Counted from the stretch's first letter, positions 9,857 to 19,082 are shown. The stretch: DNA of 64,000 nt from Rhizobium sp. Leaf371 (GCF_001424045.1 NZ_LMQB01000029.1:113150-177149), one strand, 5' to 3'. The notes: a model not told the origin generated them from the sequence alone. Made by a program: numbers and translations.

Positions 9857-11458
9857 CTAGCCCTTGGCCGCGGCCTTCACCGCAGGCACCACTGCAGGCT
9901 TCGGCCCTTGCGCCGCCGCCCGTCTCTCCCGCCGTCTCTGCGCCATGAAGACGTCGAGGGCGGCAATTTCCTCCGGCGTCATGCGCAGCCCGGATTTCGT
10001 CCGGCGCCAGACGATATCGGCCGCCTCGCGGGCATATTCCCGGTCCATCAGGAACAGGACTTCGCGCTCCGTCAGCGAGCCGCCGAAGGCCCGGCCCAGA
10101 TCGTCCGCGCGGCGCGCGGTGCCGAGAATGTCGCGCGCTTCCAGCCCATAATGCCGCACGAGGCGCCGGGCCTCGCGCTCCGACAGGAAGCCGTAGGTCT
10201 CGCAGAGATCCGCCACCAAGGCGCCGGCCGTGCCCGCCGGGAAATCGCCGCCCGGCAGCGCCCGCGTCGCCGTCCAGCCGCGCTTCGCGCCGATCTCCGG
10301 AAACAGGGCGGCGAGCCGGTCGAGCGCATCCTCGGCAAGGCAGCGATAGGTGGTGATCTTGCCGCCGAACACGGACAGGAGCGGCGCCTGGCTGGACGTC
10401 GGGCTGGAGCTGGTATCGGAGCCCTGATCGAGGGCGAGGACGTAGTCGCGCGTGGTTTCCTGCGCGCTGGCCGCACCGTCGTCATAGAGCGAGCGCACGC
10501 CGGAATAGGTCCAGACGACGTCCTTCTCGGTGATCTCGCGCTTGAAATAGGAGGAGATCGCCCGGACGAGATAGGCGATCTCTGCGGGCGAGGCCTTCAC
10601 GTCGCGCGGATCGCCGCGATAGTCCTGATCGGTCGTGCCGATCAGGGTAAAATCGTCCTCATAGGGAATGGCGAAGATGATCCGCCCGTCCGGATTCTGG
10701 AAAATGTAGCAGCGGTCGTGGTCGTAGAGTCTCGGCACGACGATGTGGGAGCCCTGCACCAGCCGCGCCCGGCCTCCCGCATTCAGGCCAGCGACGCCCG
10801 AGAGAAACGTATCGACCCACGGGCCGGCGGCATTGACCACAGCCCGGGCGGAGACGTCGCTGCGCGCGCCGGTTTCCTCGTCGCCGAGCGTCAGCTGCCA
10901 GTGGTCGGCCTGCCGCCGGGCCGCAAGGCACGCGGTGCGCACGCGAATGTCGGCGCCGTTCCTCGCGGCATCCCGCACGTTCAACACGACGAGGCGATTG
11001 TCCTGCACCCAGCAGTCGGAATATTCGAACCCGATGCCGGAGACGTCGCGCAGAGGTTGCCCGACCGGATCGGTGCGCAGACGCCGGGTGACGGTTGCCG
11101 GCAGGCGCCTGCGGCCGCCCAGGTGATCGTAGAGGAAGAGCCCGAGGCGGAGCAGCCAGGCGGGACGCAGCCCCTTGCGGTGCGGCAGCACGAAGCGCAA
11201 CGGCCAGATGATGTGCGGCGCGATCGCCCAGAGCCGTTCGCGCTCCGCCAGGGCGTGGCGCACCAGTTTGAATTCATAGTGTTCGAGATAGCGCAGCCCG
11301 CCATGGATGAGCTTGGTCGAGGCCGACGAGGTGGCGGCGCCGAGATCGGCGCGTTCGACCAGCAGGACCTTCAGCCCGCGGCCGGCCGCATCGCGTGCGA
11401 TGCCGGCACCGTTGATGCCGCCGCCGACGATGGCGAGATCGAACACCGGTGCGCTCAT
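9857..11458 (-). CDS. GlpD-like FAD-dependent glycerol-3-phosphate dehydrogenase family protein
   Basis: This 533-residue flavoprotein has the FAD-binding 'GGGINGAGIARDAAGRGL' at about residues 12-29, then 'TSSASTKLIHGGLRYLE' and 'VVNAAGPWVD'. A C-terminal helical cap is typical of aerobic GlpD. GlpD passes electrons from sn-glycerol-3-phosphate to quinone at the inner membrane, while the related rhizobial EryB acts on erythritol phosphate, so either polyol phosphate is possible here. It overlaps the HAD gene by 4 bp (ATGA), showing tight coupling in the operon. The operon also contains two other glycerol-phosphate dehydrogenase-like genes. Confidence 0.87.
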   Translation of the reverse strand: MSAPVFDLAIVGGGINGAGIARDAAGRGLKVLLVERADLGAATSSASTKLIHGGLRYLEHYEFKLVRHALAERERLWAIAPHIIWPLRFVLPHRKGLRPAWLLRLGLFLYDHLGGRRRLPATVTRRLRTDPVGQPLRDVSGIGFEYSDCWVQDNRLVVLNVRDAARNGADIRVRTACLAARRQADHWQLTLGDEETGARSDVSARAVVNAAGPWVDTFLSGVAGLNAGGRARLVQGSHIVVPRLYDHDRCYIFQNPDGRIIFAIPYEDDFTLIGTTDQDYRGDPRDVKASPAEIAYLVRAISSYFKREITEKDVVWTYSGVRSLYDDGAASAQETTRDYVLALDQGSDTSSSPTSSQAPLLSVFGGKITTYRCLAEDALDRLAALFPEIGAKRGWTATRALPGGDFPAGTAGALVADLCETYGFLSEREARRLVRHYGLEARDILGTARRADDLGRAFGGSLTEREVLFLMDREYAREAADIVWRRTKSGLRMTPEEIAALDVFMAQRRRERRAAAQGPKPAVVPAVKAAAKG

Positions 11459-12267
11459 GCCGCGTCCCTCCGCGGCCGGGCGCCGAGGATATGGTCGGCG
11501 ACTTCCACGAAGCCGTGGCCGCCGCGCGCCGCCGTGACATAGGTCGGGTCGGCCTCCATGCGGCCTTCGAACTGCAGCACGTTGGCGACACCGCAGGCAT
11601 GCGGGAAGAAGCCGAACATCGGCGCGTCGTTGGGGCTGTCGCCAACGAAGACGATCGCCTCCTGCTCGCGGTCGATATCGATGCCGAGAATGTCGGCTGC
11701 AAAGCGGCGCGCCATGGTCAGCTTGTCGTAGCTGCCGTACCAGCCGTTGACATGAATGGAGGACACCTTGGCGACCGCGCCCTCCTCCTCGAAGATGCGC
11801 TTGATCCGGTCCACGTCCGACACGGCGAGCGGCGGGATATCCTCGCAGACATCGATGGCGAGATCCGCCTCGCGGTAGAGCTGATCGGCCGAAAGGGCGG
11901 AACCGGGAACCTCGCGCAGGATGCGCGTCTGGATATGCTGCAGCCTCTGCCGGTCGTTCGCCCGCTGCTGATCGGCCACCGCGAAGACGCGGCGCATCCG
12001 GCGCTGCGTCTCGTCATAGGCGAAATAGAAGGCGCCGTTTTCGCCGACCACGCCGGCCACGGGCCACATCCGGGCGATCATGTCGCACCATCCGGCAGGC
12101 CGGCCGGTGATCGGGGCGACCGCGATGCCCGCCGCCGTCAGCCGCTCCAGCGCATCATAGGCGCAGGAGGGCAGGCGGCCCTCGTTCGTCAGCGTGTCGT
12201 CGATGTCGGCAAAGAGCACCTTGATCCGCGATGCGACCTCGATGGGCATGTCCAGGATCGGGCGCAT
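11455..12267 (-). CDS. HAD superfamily (IIB) hydrolase
   Basis: This 270-residue HAD phosphatase of the IIB (Cof/mannosyl-phosphoglycerate phosphatase-like) group has the nucleophile motif 'FADIDDTLT' with Asp21 and Asp23. It also has 'PITGRPAGW' and the acidic motif 'VGDSPNDAPMFG' for Mg binding. It probably removes phosphate from a sugar or polyol phosphate of the pathway, but the substrate is unknown. The start at 12267 lies four bases after the upstream gene's stop; a longer open frame would overlap that gene by 53 bp. It ends overlapping the GlpD-like start. Confidence 0.83.
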   Translation of the reverse strand: MRPILDMPIEVASRIKVLFADIDDTLTNEGRLPSCAYDALERLTAAGIAVAPITGRPAGWCDMIARMWPVAGVVGENGAFYFAYDETQRRMRRVFAVADQQRANDRQRLQHIQTRILREVPGSALSADQLYREADLAIDVCEDIPPLAVSDVDRIKRIFEEEGAVAKVSSIHVNGWYGSYDKLTMARRFAADILGIDIDREQEAIVFVGDSPNDAPMFGFFPHACGVANVLQFEGRMEADPTYVTAARGGHGFVEVADHILGARPRRDAA

Positions 12268-12271
12268 CGGG

Positions 12272-13621
12272 TCAGGCCTCCCCGGCGGCGAAATCCTCGA
12301 GAATGCCGGCATCCGCCGCGACATCGAGGAAGGAATAGCGATTGCGCATCTCGCGGCTGTGGATCACCGCCTCGCGATAGCGTGCGACGGGCAGGCCGAG
12401 ATCGGCCGCGGTCATCGCGCCGCCGGCATCCGACAGGAGCCGCTCCATCTCGGCGACGGGCAGGGCGAAGGCGTTGAGCTCCGCCCGCAGCGTCGGCCAG
12501 AGCGCGGCGAATTTCTCGTTGATGCGGGCTGCGCCCTCGTCGTCGAAGACCTTGCCCTTCAGCTCGGCAAAGCACTGCGCCGCGATATCCGGCCCCATGC
12601 GCCGGGCCATGTCGGCCGGGTCGATCCGCGTCGGGCGGATGACCGGTGGCGTCTCGCTGTCGAGGAAGTGACGCTGCAGCCGCGCCATCGACAGCGTGGC
12701 GACGCCGACCTGCTGGCCATGCAGCGTGCCGGGATGATCGGCGCCGGCAAAGCAGTCGATATAGTGGGAGATCTGATGCTCGCCCATGGAGCCGTGATTG
12801 GACATGCCGGTAAACGACACGCCGAGGCCGCACAGGGTCAGGACGCGGTGGAGATAGCCGTTGGCCGCGATGTCGCCCGTGGCGATGCCGGCGGCGCGGG
12901 CGTTGAGCTCCGCCTCGTCCTTCTCCTGGATGATGTAGGGGACCGTGGAATAGAGCGTGGACAGCAGCCGGTGCGACATCCACCAGTCGACCTGCGCAAC
13001 CGAGCGCACGAGGCAATCGGCAAAACCCGCCGCCGACAGATGGCGCGGCGCGCGGGCGCTGACGCCGAGATCGACGAAGAAACCCGCCGGCCCCTGCGAG
13101 GGCAGGGAGACCTTCAATCCGCTGTCGAGCGTGATCGAGGCCGTGGTCGAGGTGTAGCCGTTCATCGATGCCGCGGTGCCGAAGACGGCATAGCGCTTGC
13201 CGGCCTGGCCGGTGACGAACTTGACGAGATCGTTGATTGTGCCGGAGCCGACCGCGACGACGGCATCGGCGCCGTGCAGCGTCCGGCGCAGGTCTTCGGC
13301 GTTCGCCATGTCGGCATGGGGATGATCGAGAACCACGGTTTCCACCGGCCCGAGACGCCGGAGCGCCGTCGCGACGCGGTCGCCCATCGCGTCCCAGCTG
13401 TTGGTGTCGGTCACGACGGTGAAGCGTTCCCCGAGCTTGAGGCCGGCCACCAGATCCGCCTCCGCGCCGTCGAGGCTCTCCTCGATGACGATGGTTTCGT
13501 AGGGAACGCTGGCAAGCGCGTCCGTCTCGGGATTGGTCCATCGGCCCGCAACGATATCGTCGATCAGCGTCGTCCAGCCGGCGCGCGTGGCGAGCGCCGT
13601 GTCCATCGTTCCACGTTCCAT
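12272..13621 (-). CDS. Iron-containing dehydrogenase, sn-glycerol-1-phosphate dehydrogenase (EgsA/AraM) family
   Basis: The protein of about 449 residues has the dehydroquinate-synthase-like fold of EgsA/AraM. The NAD-binding 'VGSGTINDLVKF' is followed by metal-ligand candidates in 'GFADCLVRS', 'SNHGSMGEHQISHYID' and 'GTLHGQQVGV'. Archaeal and Bacillus relatives interconvert DHAP and sn-glycerol-1-phosphate. Its role in a catabolic operon is unusual and may be oxidation of a glycerol-1-phosphate-like intermediate. It is the first gene of the leftward operon. The ATG at 13621 has GAGGAGG about 11 bases upstream; an ATG five codons later is also possible. Confidence 0.82.
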   Translation of the reverse strand: MERGTMDTALATRAGWTTLIDDIVAGRWTNPETDALASVPYETIVIEESLDGAEADLVAGLKLGERFTVVTDTNSWDAMGDRVATALRRLGPVETVVLDHPHADMANAEDLRRTLHGADAVVAVGSGTINDLVKFVTGQAGKRYAVFGTAASMNGYTSTTASITLDSGLKVSLPSQGPAGFFVDLGVSARAPRHLSAAGFADCLVRSVAQVDWWMSHRLLSTLYSTVPYIIQEKDEAELNARAAGIATGDIAANGYLHRVLTLCGLGVSFTGMSNHGSMGEHQISHYIDCFAGADHPGTLHGQQVGVATLSMARLQRHFLDSETPPVIRPTRIDPADMARRMGPDIAAQCFAELKGKVFDDEGAARINEKFAALWPTLRAELNAFALPVAEMERLLSDAGGAMTAADLGLPVARYREAVIHSREMRNRYSFLDVAADAGILEDFAAGEA

Positions 13622-13652
13622 ATCTGCAGGGCCTCCTCGCCTTCCGCTCAAA

Positions 13653-13709
13653 TGACAACAGGCGATGTCATATGTCAAGACACAAGACAGCAGAAGTTGA
13701 CAAATGACA
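13653..13709. promoter_or_regulatory. Divergent operator region with five TGACA/TGTCA half-sites
   Basis: Between the ten-gene operon and the SorC regulator lie TGACA (13653), TGTCA (13666), TGTCA (13673), TGACA (13698) and TGACA (13705). The doublets TGTCATATGTCA (13666-13677) and TGACAAATGACA (13698-13709) are near-exact reverse complements, 20 bp apart. This arrangement is what one expects for a tetrameric SorC-family regulator controlling both directions. Confidence 0.75.
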
Positions 13710-13730
13710 ATATCGGCGTCAGATAGGTCC

Positions 13731-14729
13731 ATGGCCAAGGCGAAGACATCAGACCGGACCGATGCGGAAAAGGGCATGCTCGTGCCGACGGAATTCGACG
13801 ATTCCATCATGTGGGCGGCCTGGCTCTATTATGCCGACCAGATGACGCAGAGCGAGATCGCCAAGCGGCTGAACGTCTCTCGCGCGACGATCGTCAACTA
13901 CCTGCAGGAGGCGCGCGAGCGCGGCATCGTCTCGGTCCACATCAACCCGAAGGCCGGAAACCGCACGCGCGTCGCGCGCGCGCTCATGGACACGTTCGGG
14001 CTCGCCGGCGCCTTCGTCATTCCGGACGGCGACGAGCAGGCGCTGGTGCAGCGGCTGGGCGATGCCGGCGCGCGGGTGCTGGCCGACCAGATGGAAGACG
14101 GCGACACGATCGGCGTCGCCTGGGGGCGCACGGTGCTGGCGGTGGCCGACCAGATCTCGCTGACGCGGCCGGTGCGCAATCTCACGGTGGTGCAGGTGTC
14201 GGGCAGCTCGACCGGGGAGGCGGATTTCTCGCCGGAACTCTGCACCTCGATCCTGTCGAACCGCATCCATGCGCGCTGCGTCAACCTTCTGGCACCGGCC
14301 GTCTTGTCGACCAAGGCGCTGAAGGCGCTGCTGCTCGCCGAGCCGGTGCTCCTGAAGCAGATGGACCTCGTCCACTCGGCCAACCGCATCCTTTTCGGCG
14401 TCGGCGACATCGGGCCGAAAAGCACGGTGCGGCAGGCGGGTATCGGCGAGCCGGAGGAGATCGACGACTATGTGGCGCGGGGGGCGACGGCCGTGATCAT
14501 CGGCCGCTTCATCGACGCCCATGGCGGCGCCGTCGGCGGCGCGCACGACGAGCGCATCGTCGGCATCACGCTGGACGAGCTGAAGAACATTCCGAGCCGC
14601 ATCTGCGTGGCCGGGGGGCCGTCGAAGATCAAGGCGATCATCGCCACGCTCGAGGCGGATTACGTCACCCATTTCATCACCGACATGGCGACCGCGGAAG
14701 CCCTGATCGCCGCGGCTGGCACTGCATGA
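13731..14729 (+). CDS. SorC family sugar-binding transcriptional regulator
   Basis: This is a regulator of about 332 residues. An N-terminal helix-turn-helix, 'QSEIAKRLNVSRATIVNYLQ' at roughly residues 40-60, precedes the large SorC effector domain ('GDTIGVAWGRTVLAVAD', 'NRILFGVGDIG'). SorC proteins sense phosphorylated sugars and control the adjacent catabolic operon; EryD of erythritol catabolism belongs here. It diverges from the glycerol-1-phosphate dehydrogenase gene over a half-site-rich operator. The start at 13731 ('MAKAKT') is preferred because the alternative ATG at 13704 lies inside the operator. Confidence 0.88.
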   Translation: MAKAKTSDRTDAEKGMLVPTEFDDSIMWAAWLYYADQMTQSEIAKRLNVSRATIVNYLQEARERGIVSVHINPKAGNRTRVARALMDTFGLAGAFVIPDGDEQALVQRLGDAGARVLADQMEDGDTIGVAWGRTVLAVADQISLTRPVRNLTVVQVSGSSTGEADFSPELCTSILSNRIHARCVNLLAPAVLSTKALKALLLAEPVLLKQMDLVHSANRILFGVGDIGPKSTVRQAGIGEPEEIDDYVARGATAVIIGRFIDAHGGAVGGAHDERIVGITLDELKNIPSRICVAGGPSKIKAIIATLEADYVTHFITDMATAEALIAAAGTA

Positions 14730-14867
14730 AGAGACGGGCACGGAAAGACTGAACGCGTCGTCGAAGGTTTCATAGGAGAGGGTGCGGGCCGGGGGAGGAG
14801 ATCCGGTCCGTGCTGCCGGGCGCGCGCCGTCGCACGCCGGCCTCTCGCTGTCGAGGAGGAGCCCTGC

Positions 14868-16370
14868 ATGCCTGATCGCGACCGTTTGGTCATCGGAATC
14901 GATTCGTCCACCCAGTCGGTCAAGGCGATCGCCTGGACCGCGGACGGCCGCTCTCATGCGGAGGGCCGGGCGCCGCTGACGATCAGCACGCCGGGCCCCA
15001 TGCATGCCGAGCAGAATGCCGGGGACTGGTGGACCGCGACCTGCACCGCGCTGCAATCGCTGATGCGGCAGGTGGACCCGGAGCGCATCGACGGCATCGC
15101 CATTTCCAACCAGCGCGAGACCATGGTGCTCGTCGATGCGCAAGACCGGCCGCTTGCCCCGGCGACCCTCTGGCTCGACCGGCGCGCCCACGACCTCGTG
15201 CCGGTGCTGGCCGGCGAGCTCGGCGCCGACCGGCTGCATGCGATTTCCGGCAAGCCGGTCGATGTCATCCCCTGCGTCTACCGCCTGCGCTATTTCCGCG
15301 AGCATGAGCCGGCCCTTCTCGACAGGGCCGCCCGCATTCTCAGCGTCCATGATTTCCTGACGCTGAAGCTGACCGGCGAGGCCTCGGCCAGCTGGACGAG
15401 CGCCGATCCGTTCGGCATTCTCGACATTCGCACCAAGCGCTGGTCGCGCGAGATCCTCGATCATCTCGACATCCCCTCCGACAAACTGCCCTCCCTCCAT
15501 GCACCGGGCGCGGCGATCGGGCAGATCATCGCCACGGCGGCGGCGGCCACCGGACTTCGGCCGGGAACGCCGGTCTTTGCCGGTGGGGGCGATGGCAATT
15601 GCGCCGGGCTCGGCGTCAACGCCATCAATGCGGGCGCCGTCTATCTCAATCTCGGCACGGCCGTGGTCGGCGGCCTGTGGTCGGCCACGCCCGAGCTCAG
15701 CGACTTCTGGCGCACGCTGGTGTCGCCGAGCGGCAAGGGCTATCTGCTCGAAAGCTGCCAGCGCGGCGGCACCTACTTCTTCAACTGGCTGCTCGACGCC
15801 TTTGCCGGCGGGCGGGGCGATCCCGGCGTGTTCGAACGGCTGGAAGCCGAGGCGATCCGGCTTCCGGTCGGCTCGAACGGCGTCACCGTCTGCTCCTATC
15901 TCGTCGGCTGCATGGACCCGCACTGGGACGATACCGCGCGGGCCACCTTTTCCGGCATGGGTCCCGACACGGGAATCGGCCATCTCTATCGTGCCTCGAT
16001 GGAGGCGATCACGCTCGAATTTTCCCGGTCGCTGGCCAAGATGCGCGAGAGCGGCGCCCGGGCGGACCGCCTCTTCGTGATCGGCGGCGGCGCCGAAAGC
16101 CGGCTCTGGCGCCAGATGGTGGCCGATGCGACGGGCCTGCCCGTCATCCGCAGCCTGTCGAACGAGGCCTCGGCGCTGGGCGCCGGCATGTCGGCGGCGG
16201 TGGGGGCCGGCTGGTACGGCGGCTTCGAGGAAACCGCCGAGGCCATGACCCGGCTTGCCGAGGAAATTCCGCCCGATCCGGCCGCGCGCGCGCTTTGGGA
16301 CGATCTTTCCGAACGCCAGGGGCGCCTCTACCACGCCACCCGCCAGCCGGCGGCGCCGGCGCACGCCTGA
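14868..16370 (+). CDS. FGGY-family carbohydrate kinase
   Basis: This 500-residue sugar/polyol kinase has the N-terminal phosphate loop 'IGIDSSTQSVKA' with Asp12. The catalytic base Asp242 is in 'GGGDGNCAGLG', and the second ATP motif 'FVIGGGAESRLWRQMVAD' lies near the C-terminus. The family phosphorylates xylulose, glycerol, ribulose, erythritol and others; the substrate here is open. A GGAGGAG ribosome-binding site precedes the ATG. It follows the SorC gene in the same direction and probably supplies the phosphorylated intermediate for the dehydrogenases and aldolase across the operator. Confidence 0.9.
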   Translation: MPDRDRLVIGIDSSTQSVKAIAWTADGRSHAEGRAPLTISTPGPMHAEQNAGDWWTATCTALQSLMRQVDPERIDGIAISNQRETMVLVDAQDRPLAPATLWLDRRAHDLVPVLAGELGADRLHAISGKPVDVIPCVYRLRYFREHEPALLDRAARILSVHDFLTLKLTGEASASWTSADPFGILDIRTKRWSREILDHLDIPSDKLPSLHAPGAAIGQIIATAAAATGLRPGTPVFAGGGDGNCAGLGVNAINAGAVYLNLGTAVVGGLWSATPELSDFWRTLVSPSGKGYLLESCQRGGTYFFNWLLDAFAGGRGDPGVFERLEAEAIRLPVGSNGVTVCSYLVGCMDPHWDDTARATFSGMGPDTGIGHLYRASMEAITLEFSRSLAKMRESGARADRLFVIGGGAESRLWRQMVADATGLPVIRSLSNEASALGAGMSAAVGAGWYGGFEETAEAMTRLAEEIPPDPAARALWDDLSERQGRLYHATRQPAAPAHA

Positions 16371-16611
16371 CGGGAGGGCGGCGTTCGGCGTGCGGCGCCG
16401 CCCCAAGGCCTGCCGATGTCGTGGGGCAGGGCACGCATGTCGCTTCTCCGGTTGCCTGTGCGCCGTGTCCGTGATCTGCTCGCTATGTCCCGGACCCGGA
16501 ACCCGGACCGGGACCTGACGGCCCCCAGCCGTTCGCGGAGGAGCGCGGGCGGAGCGGGATCTGCCGCGGATCGAGACGATCGCGCGGGACATCAATCGAG
16601 GAGGAAATCGC

Positions 16612-17802
16612 ATGAGCAGGAACAGAGGCGTCGTCTATCTGCGACCCGGCAAGGTGGAAGTCCGTGACATCGACGATCCGAAGCTGGAGGCGCCGGACGG
16701 TCGGCGGATCGAGCACGGCGTGATCCTGAAGGTCATCTCCACCAATATCTGCGGCTCGGACCAGCACATGGTGCGCGGCCGGACCTCCGCGCTGCCGGGC
16801 CTCGTGCTCGGCCACGAGATCACCGGCGAGGTGATCGAGAAAGGCGTCGACGTCGAGATGCTGTCCGTCGGCGACATCGTCTCCGTGCCCTTCAACGTCG
16901 CCTGCGGCCGCTGCCGCTGCTGCAAGTCGCAGGACACCGGCGTGTGCCTGACGGTCAACCCGTCGCGCGCCGGCGGCGCCTATGGCTATGTCGACATGGG
17001 CGGCTGGATCGGCGGGCAGGCCCGCTACGTCACCATTCCCTATGCCGATTTCAACCTGTTGAAATTCCCCGATCGCGACCGGGCCATGTCGAAGATCCGC
17101 GACCTCACCATGCTCTCCGACATCCTGCCGACCGGCTTTCACGGCGCGGTGAAGGCGGGCGTCGGCGTCGGCTCGACCGTCTATGTCGCGGGCGCCGGCC
17201 CGGTCGGCCTGGCCGCGGCGGCCTCGGCCCGCATCCTCGGCGCCGCCGTCGTCATGATCGGCGATTTCAACAAGGAGCGCCTGGCGCATGCGGCCAAGGT
17301 CGGCTTCGAGCCGGTGGACCTGTCGAAGAGCGACCGGCTGGGCGACATGATCGCGCAGGTGATCGGCACGGACGAGGTGGACAGCGCCATCGACGCGGTC
17401 GGCTTCGAGGCGCGCGGCCATGCGGGCGGCGAGCAGCCGGCGATCGTGCTCAACCAGATGATGGAGATCACGCGCGCCGCCGGCTCGATCGGCATTCCCG
17501 GCCTCTACGTCACCGAAGACCCCGGCGCCGTGGACGATGCGGCCCGGCGCGGCAGCCTGTCGCTGCGCTTCGGGCTCGGCTGGGCCAAGGCGCAGTCCTT
17601 CCACACCGGCCAGACGCCGGTGCTGAAGTACAATCGCCAGCTGATGCAGGCCATCCTCCACGACCGCCTGCCGATCGCCGACATCGTCAACGCCAAGATC
17701 ATCCCGCTCGACGCGGCGGCGGAAGGCTATGAGAGCTTCGACCAGGGTGCCGCAACCAAATACGTGCTCGACCCCCACGGAACCCTCGGCGCGGCGGCGT
17801 AA
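16612..17802 (+). CDS. fdhA: Glutathione-independent formaldehyde dehydrogenase
   Basis: This 396-residue zinc-dependent dehydrogenase matches the Pseudomonas putida enzyme along its length, starting 'NRGVVYLRPGKVEV'. The catalytic zinc region is 'NICGSDQHMVRG' and 'GLVLGHEITGEV', and the structural zinc cysteines are in 'CGRCRCCKSQDTGVC'. The NAD site is 'VAGAGPVGLAAA'. The known enzyme oxidises formaldehyde to formate as a dismutase with tightly bound NAD. A GAGGAGG site precedes the ATG. Its placement downstream of the kinase may mean it oxidises an aldehyde released in the pathway, or it may be independent. Confidence 0.9.
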   Translation: MSRNRGVVYLRPGKVEVRDIDDPKLEAPDGRRIEHGVILKVISTNICGSDQHMVRGRTSALPGLVLGHEITGEVIEKGVDVEMLSVGDIVSVPFNVACGRCRCCKSQDTGVCLTVNPSRAGGAYGYVDMGGWIGGQARYVTIPYADFNLLKFPDRDRAMSKIRDLTMLSDILPTGFHGAVKAGVGVGSTVYVAGAGPVGLAAAASARILGAAVVMIGDFNKERLAHAAKVGFEPVDLSKSDRLGDMIAQVIGTDEVDSAIDAVGFEARGHAGGEQPAIVLNQMMEITRAAGSIGIPGLYVTEDPGAVDDAARRGSLSLRFGLGWAKAQSFHTGQTPVLKYNRQLMQAILHDRLPIADIVNAKIIPLDAAAEGYESFDQGAATKYVLDPHGTLGAAA

Positions 17803-17824
17803 GGCGCGTTAGAACCAAAAAACC

Positions 17825-17855
17825 GTCAGCGCCTGTCCGATCGACGGGCGCTGAC
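17825..17855 (-). terminator. Intrinsic terminator for the small membrane protein gene
   Basis: GTCAGCGCC (17825-17833) pairs with GGCGCTGAC (17847-17855). On the minus strand the stem is followed by a run of T (the complement of AAAAAA near 17818), which is the classical form. It may also slow transcription coming from fdhA on the plus strand, but that side lacks a T-run. Confidence 0.65.
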
Positions 17856-17869
17856 GGGCGGGTGTCGTC

Positions 17870-17977
17870 CTATTTCTTCTTTTCCTGGTCGCGATGCCAT
17901 TTGATCGCGAAGAACATGCCGGTGCCGAGCACGATGAGCTTGAGCGGAAAGAAGACGATCGGGAACCAATCCCACAT
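17870..17977 (-). CDS. Small single-pass membrane protein, 35 residues
   Basis: The frame encodes 'MWDWFPIVFFPLKLIVLGTG' followed by a short basic tail 'FFAIKWHRDQEKKK'. One membrane helix covers most of the protein and the charge pattern suggests the C-terminus lies in the cytoplasm. A longer reading (to 18106) is open but its N-terminal part has no protein-like character. A good intrinsic terminator follows directly, supporting a real transcript. Function is unknown. Confidence 0.6.
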   Translation of the reverse strand: MWDWFPIVFFPLKLIVLGTGMFFAIKWHRDQEKKK

Positions 17978-18102
17978 GGCGGATATCTCGCGGTTTTTCA
18001 GTCTGAGAGGTTTCAGGATGGCGGCAGACCTATCCCGGAACCGCTGGCGATGACATCCGGCATGTTGACGCAGTGGGACTGGGACTGGGGCGTGCGTCTC
18101 CC

Positions 18103-18975
18103 TCATCCCGCGGTGGCGATGGCGTCGAGGCGGGCGAGGGTTTCCGCCGACAGGGCGAGATCGGCGGCGGCGCGGTTTTCGCGCAGGTGGATGCGCGAGG
18201 ATGTGCCGGGGATGAGGAGGATGTTGGGGCTGCGGGCGAGGAGCCAGGCGAGCGCCACCTGCAGGGGTGTGGCGCCGAGATCGGCGGCGACATCGGTCAG
18301 CGTCGCCGATTGCAGCGGCGAGAAGCCGCCGAGCGGGAAGAACGGCACATAGGCGATGCCGGCCGCGGCGAGGTCGTCGATCAGCGCATCGTCGCCGCGA
18401 TGGACGAGATTGTACTGGTTCTGCACGCAGACGATATCGGCGATGCCGCGGCCCTCGGCGATCTGCGCCGGGGTGACGTTGGAGAGGCCGATATGGCGGA
18501 TGAGGCCCTCCGCCTGTAGCTCCGCCAGCACGGCGAGCGGTGCCGCGATCGAGCCTTCGGCCGGGCCGTGCACATCGAACATGGCGCGCAGATTAACGAC
18601 GGGGAGCGTTTCCAGCCCGAGATTGTCGCGGTTTTCGTGCACGGCTTTCGTCAGCGCATCCTTCGAGAAGGCCGGGTTCCAGGAAGCGTCCGCGCCGCGC
18701 ACGGCTCCGATCTTGGTGACGATGACGAGATTTTCGGGATAGGGGTGCAGCGCCTCGCGAATGATCCGGTTGGTGATATGCGGGCCGTAGAAATCGCTGG
18801 TGTCGATATGATCGACGCCGCTTTCCACCGCGTCCCGCAGCACGGCGATCGCCTCTTCCCGGTCGCGCGGGGGGCCGAACACGCCCGTGCCGGCAAGCTG
18901 CATTGCGCCATAGCCGAGACGCGAAACGGTGAAATCGCCGAGGCGATAGGTGCCGGCGGTGTGGATATCGGTCAT
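18103..18975 (-). CDS. Aldo/keto reductase
   Basis: This 290-residue AKR with a TIM-barrel fold has the catalytic Asp-Tyr pair in 'HIDTSDFYGP', Lys in 'VTKIGA', and the cofactor-binding end 'LLIPGTSS'. It is an NADPH-dependent oxidoreductase of unknown substrate, similar to the YajO/oxidoreductase subgroup. It diverges from the LysR gene at 19083, a layout that usually means the LysR protein controls it. The ATG at 18975 has GAGGG upstream. Confidence 0.87.
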   Translation of the reverse strand: MTDIHTAGTYRLGDFTVSRLGYGAMQLAGTGVFGPPRDREEAIAVLRDAVESGVDHIDTSDFYGPHITNRIIREALHPYPENLVIVTKIGAVRGADASWNPAFSKDALTKAVHENRDNLGLETLPVVNLRAMFDVHGPAEGSIAAPLAVLAELQAEGLIRHIGLSNVTPAQIAEGRGIADIVCVQNQYNLVHRGDDALIDDLAAAGIAYVPFFPLGGFSPLQSATLTDVAADLGATPLQVALAWLLARSPNILLIPGTSSRIHLRENRAAADLALSAETLARLDAIATAG

Positions 18976-19082
18976 GGGACCCTCTTATGTTGATGCTGAT
19001 GGGACGATGATGGAGAGATAGCGCGCGCGGGGGCGCTTGATAATCCGTGGCAATGTGCACAGCTTGTGCGGATAGGCGGACA

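Noticed and set aside
13749..16613. 954-codon minus-strand frame opposite the SorC and kinase genes
   Set aside because: The opposite strand carries complete SorC and FGGY proteins; the long frame is a composition artefact.
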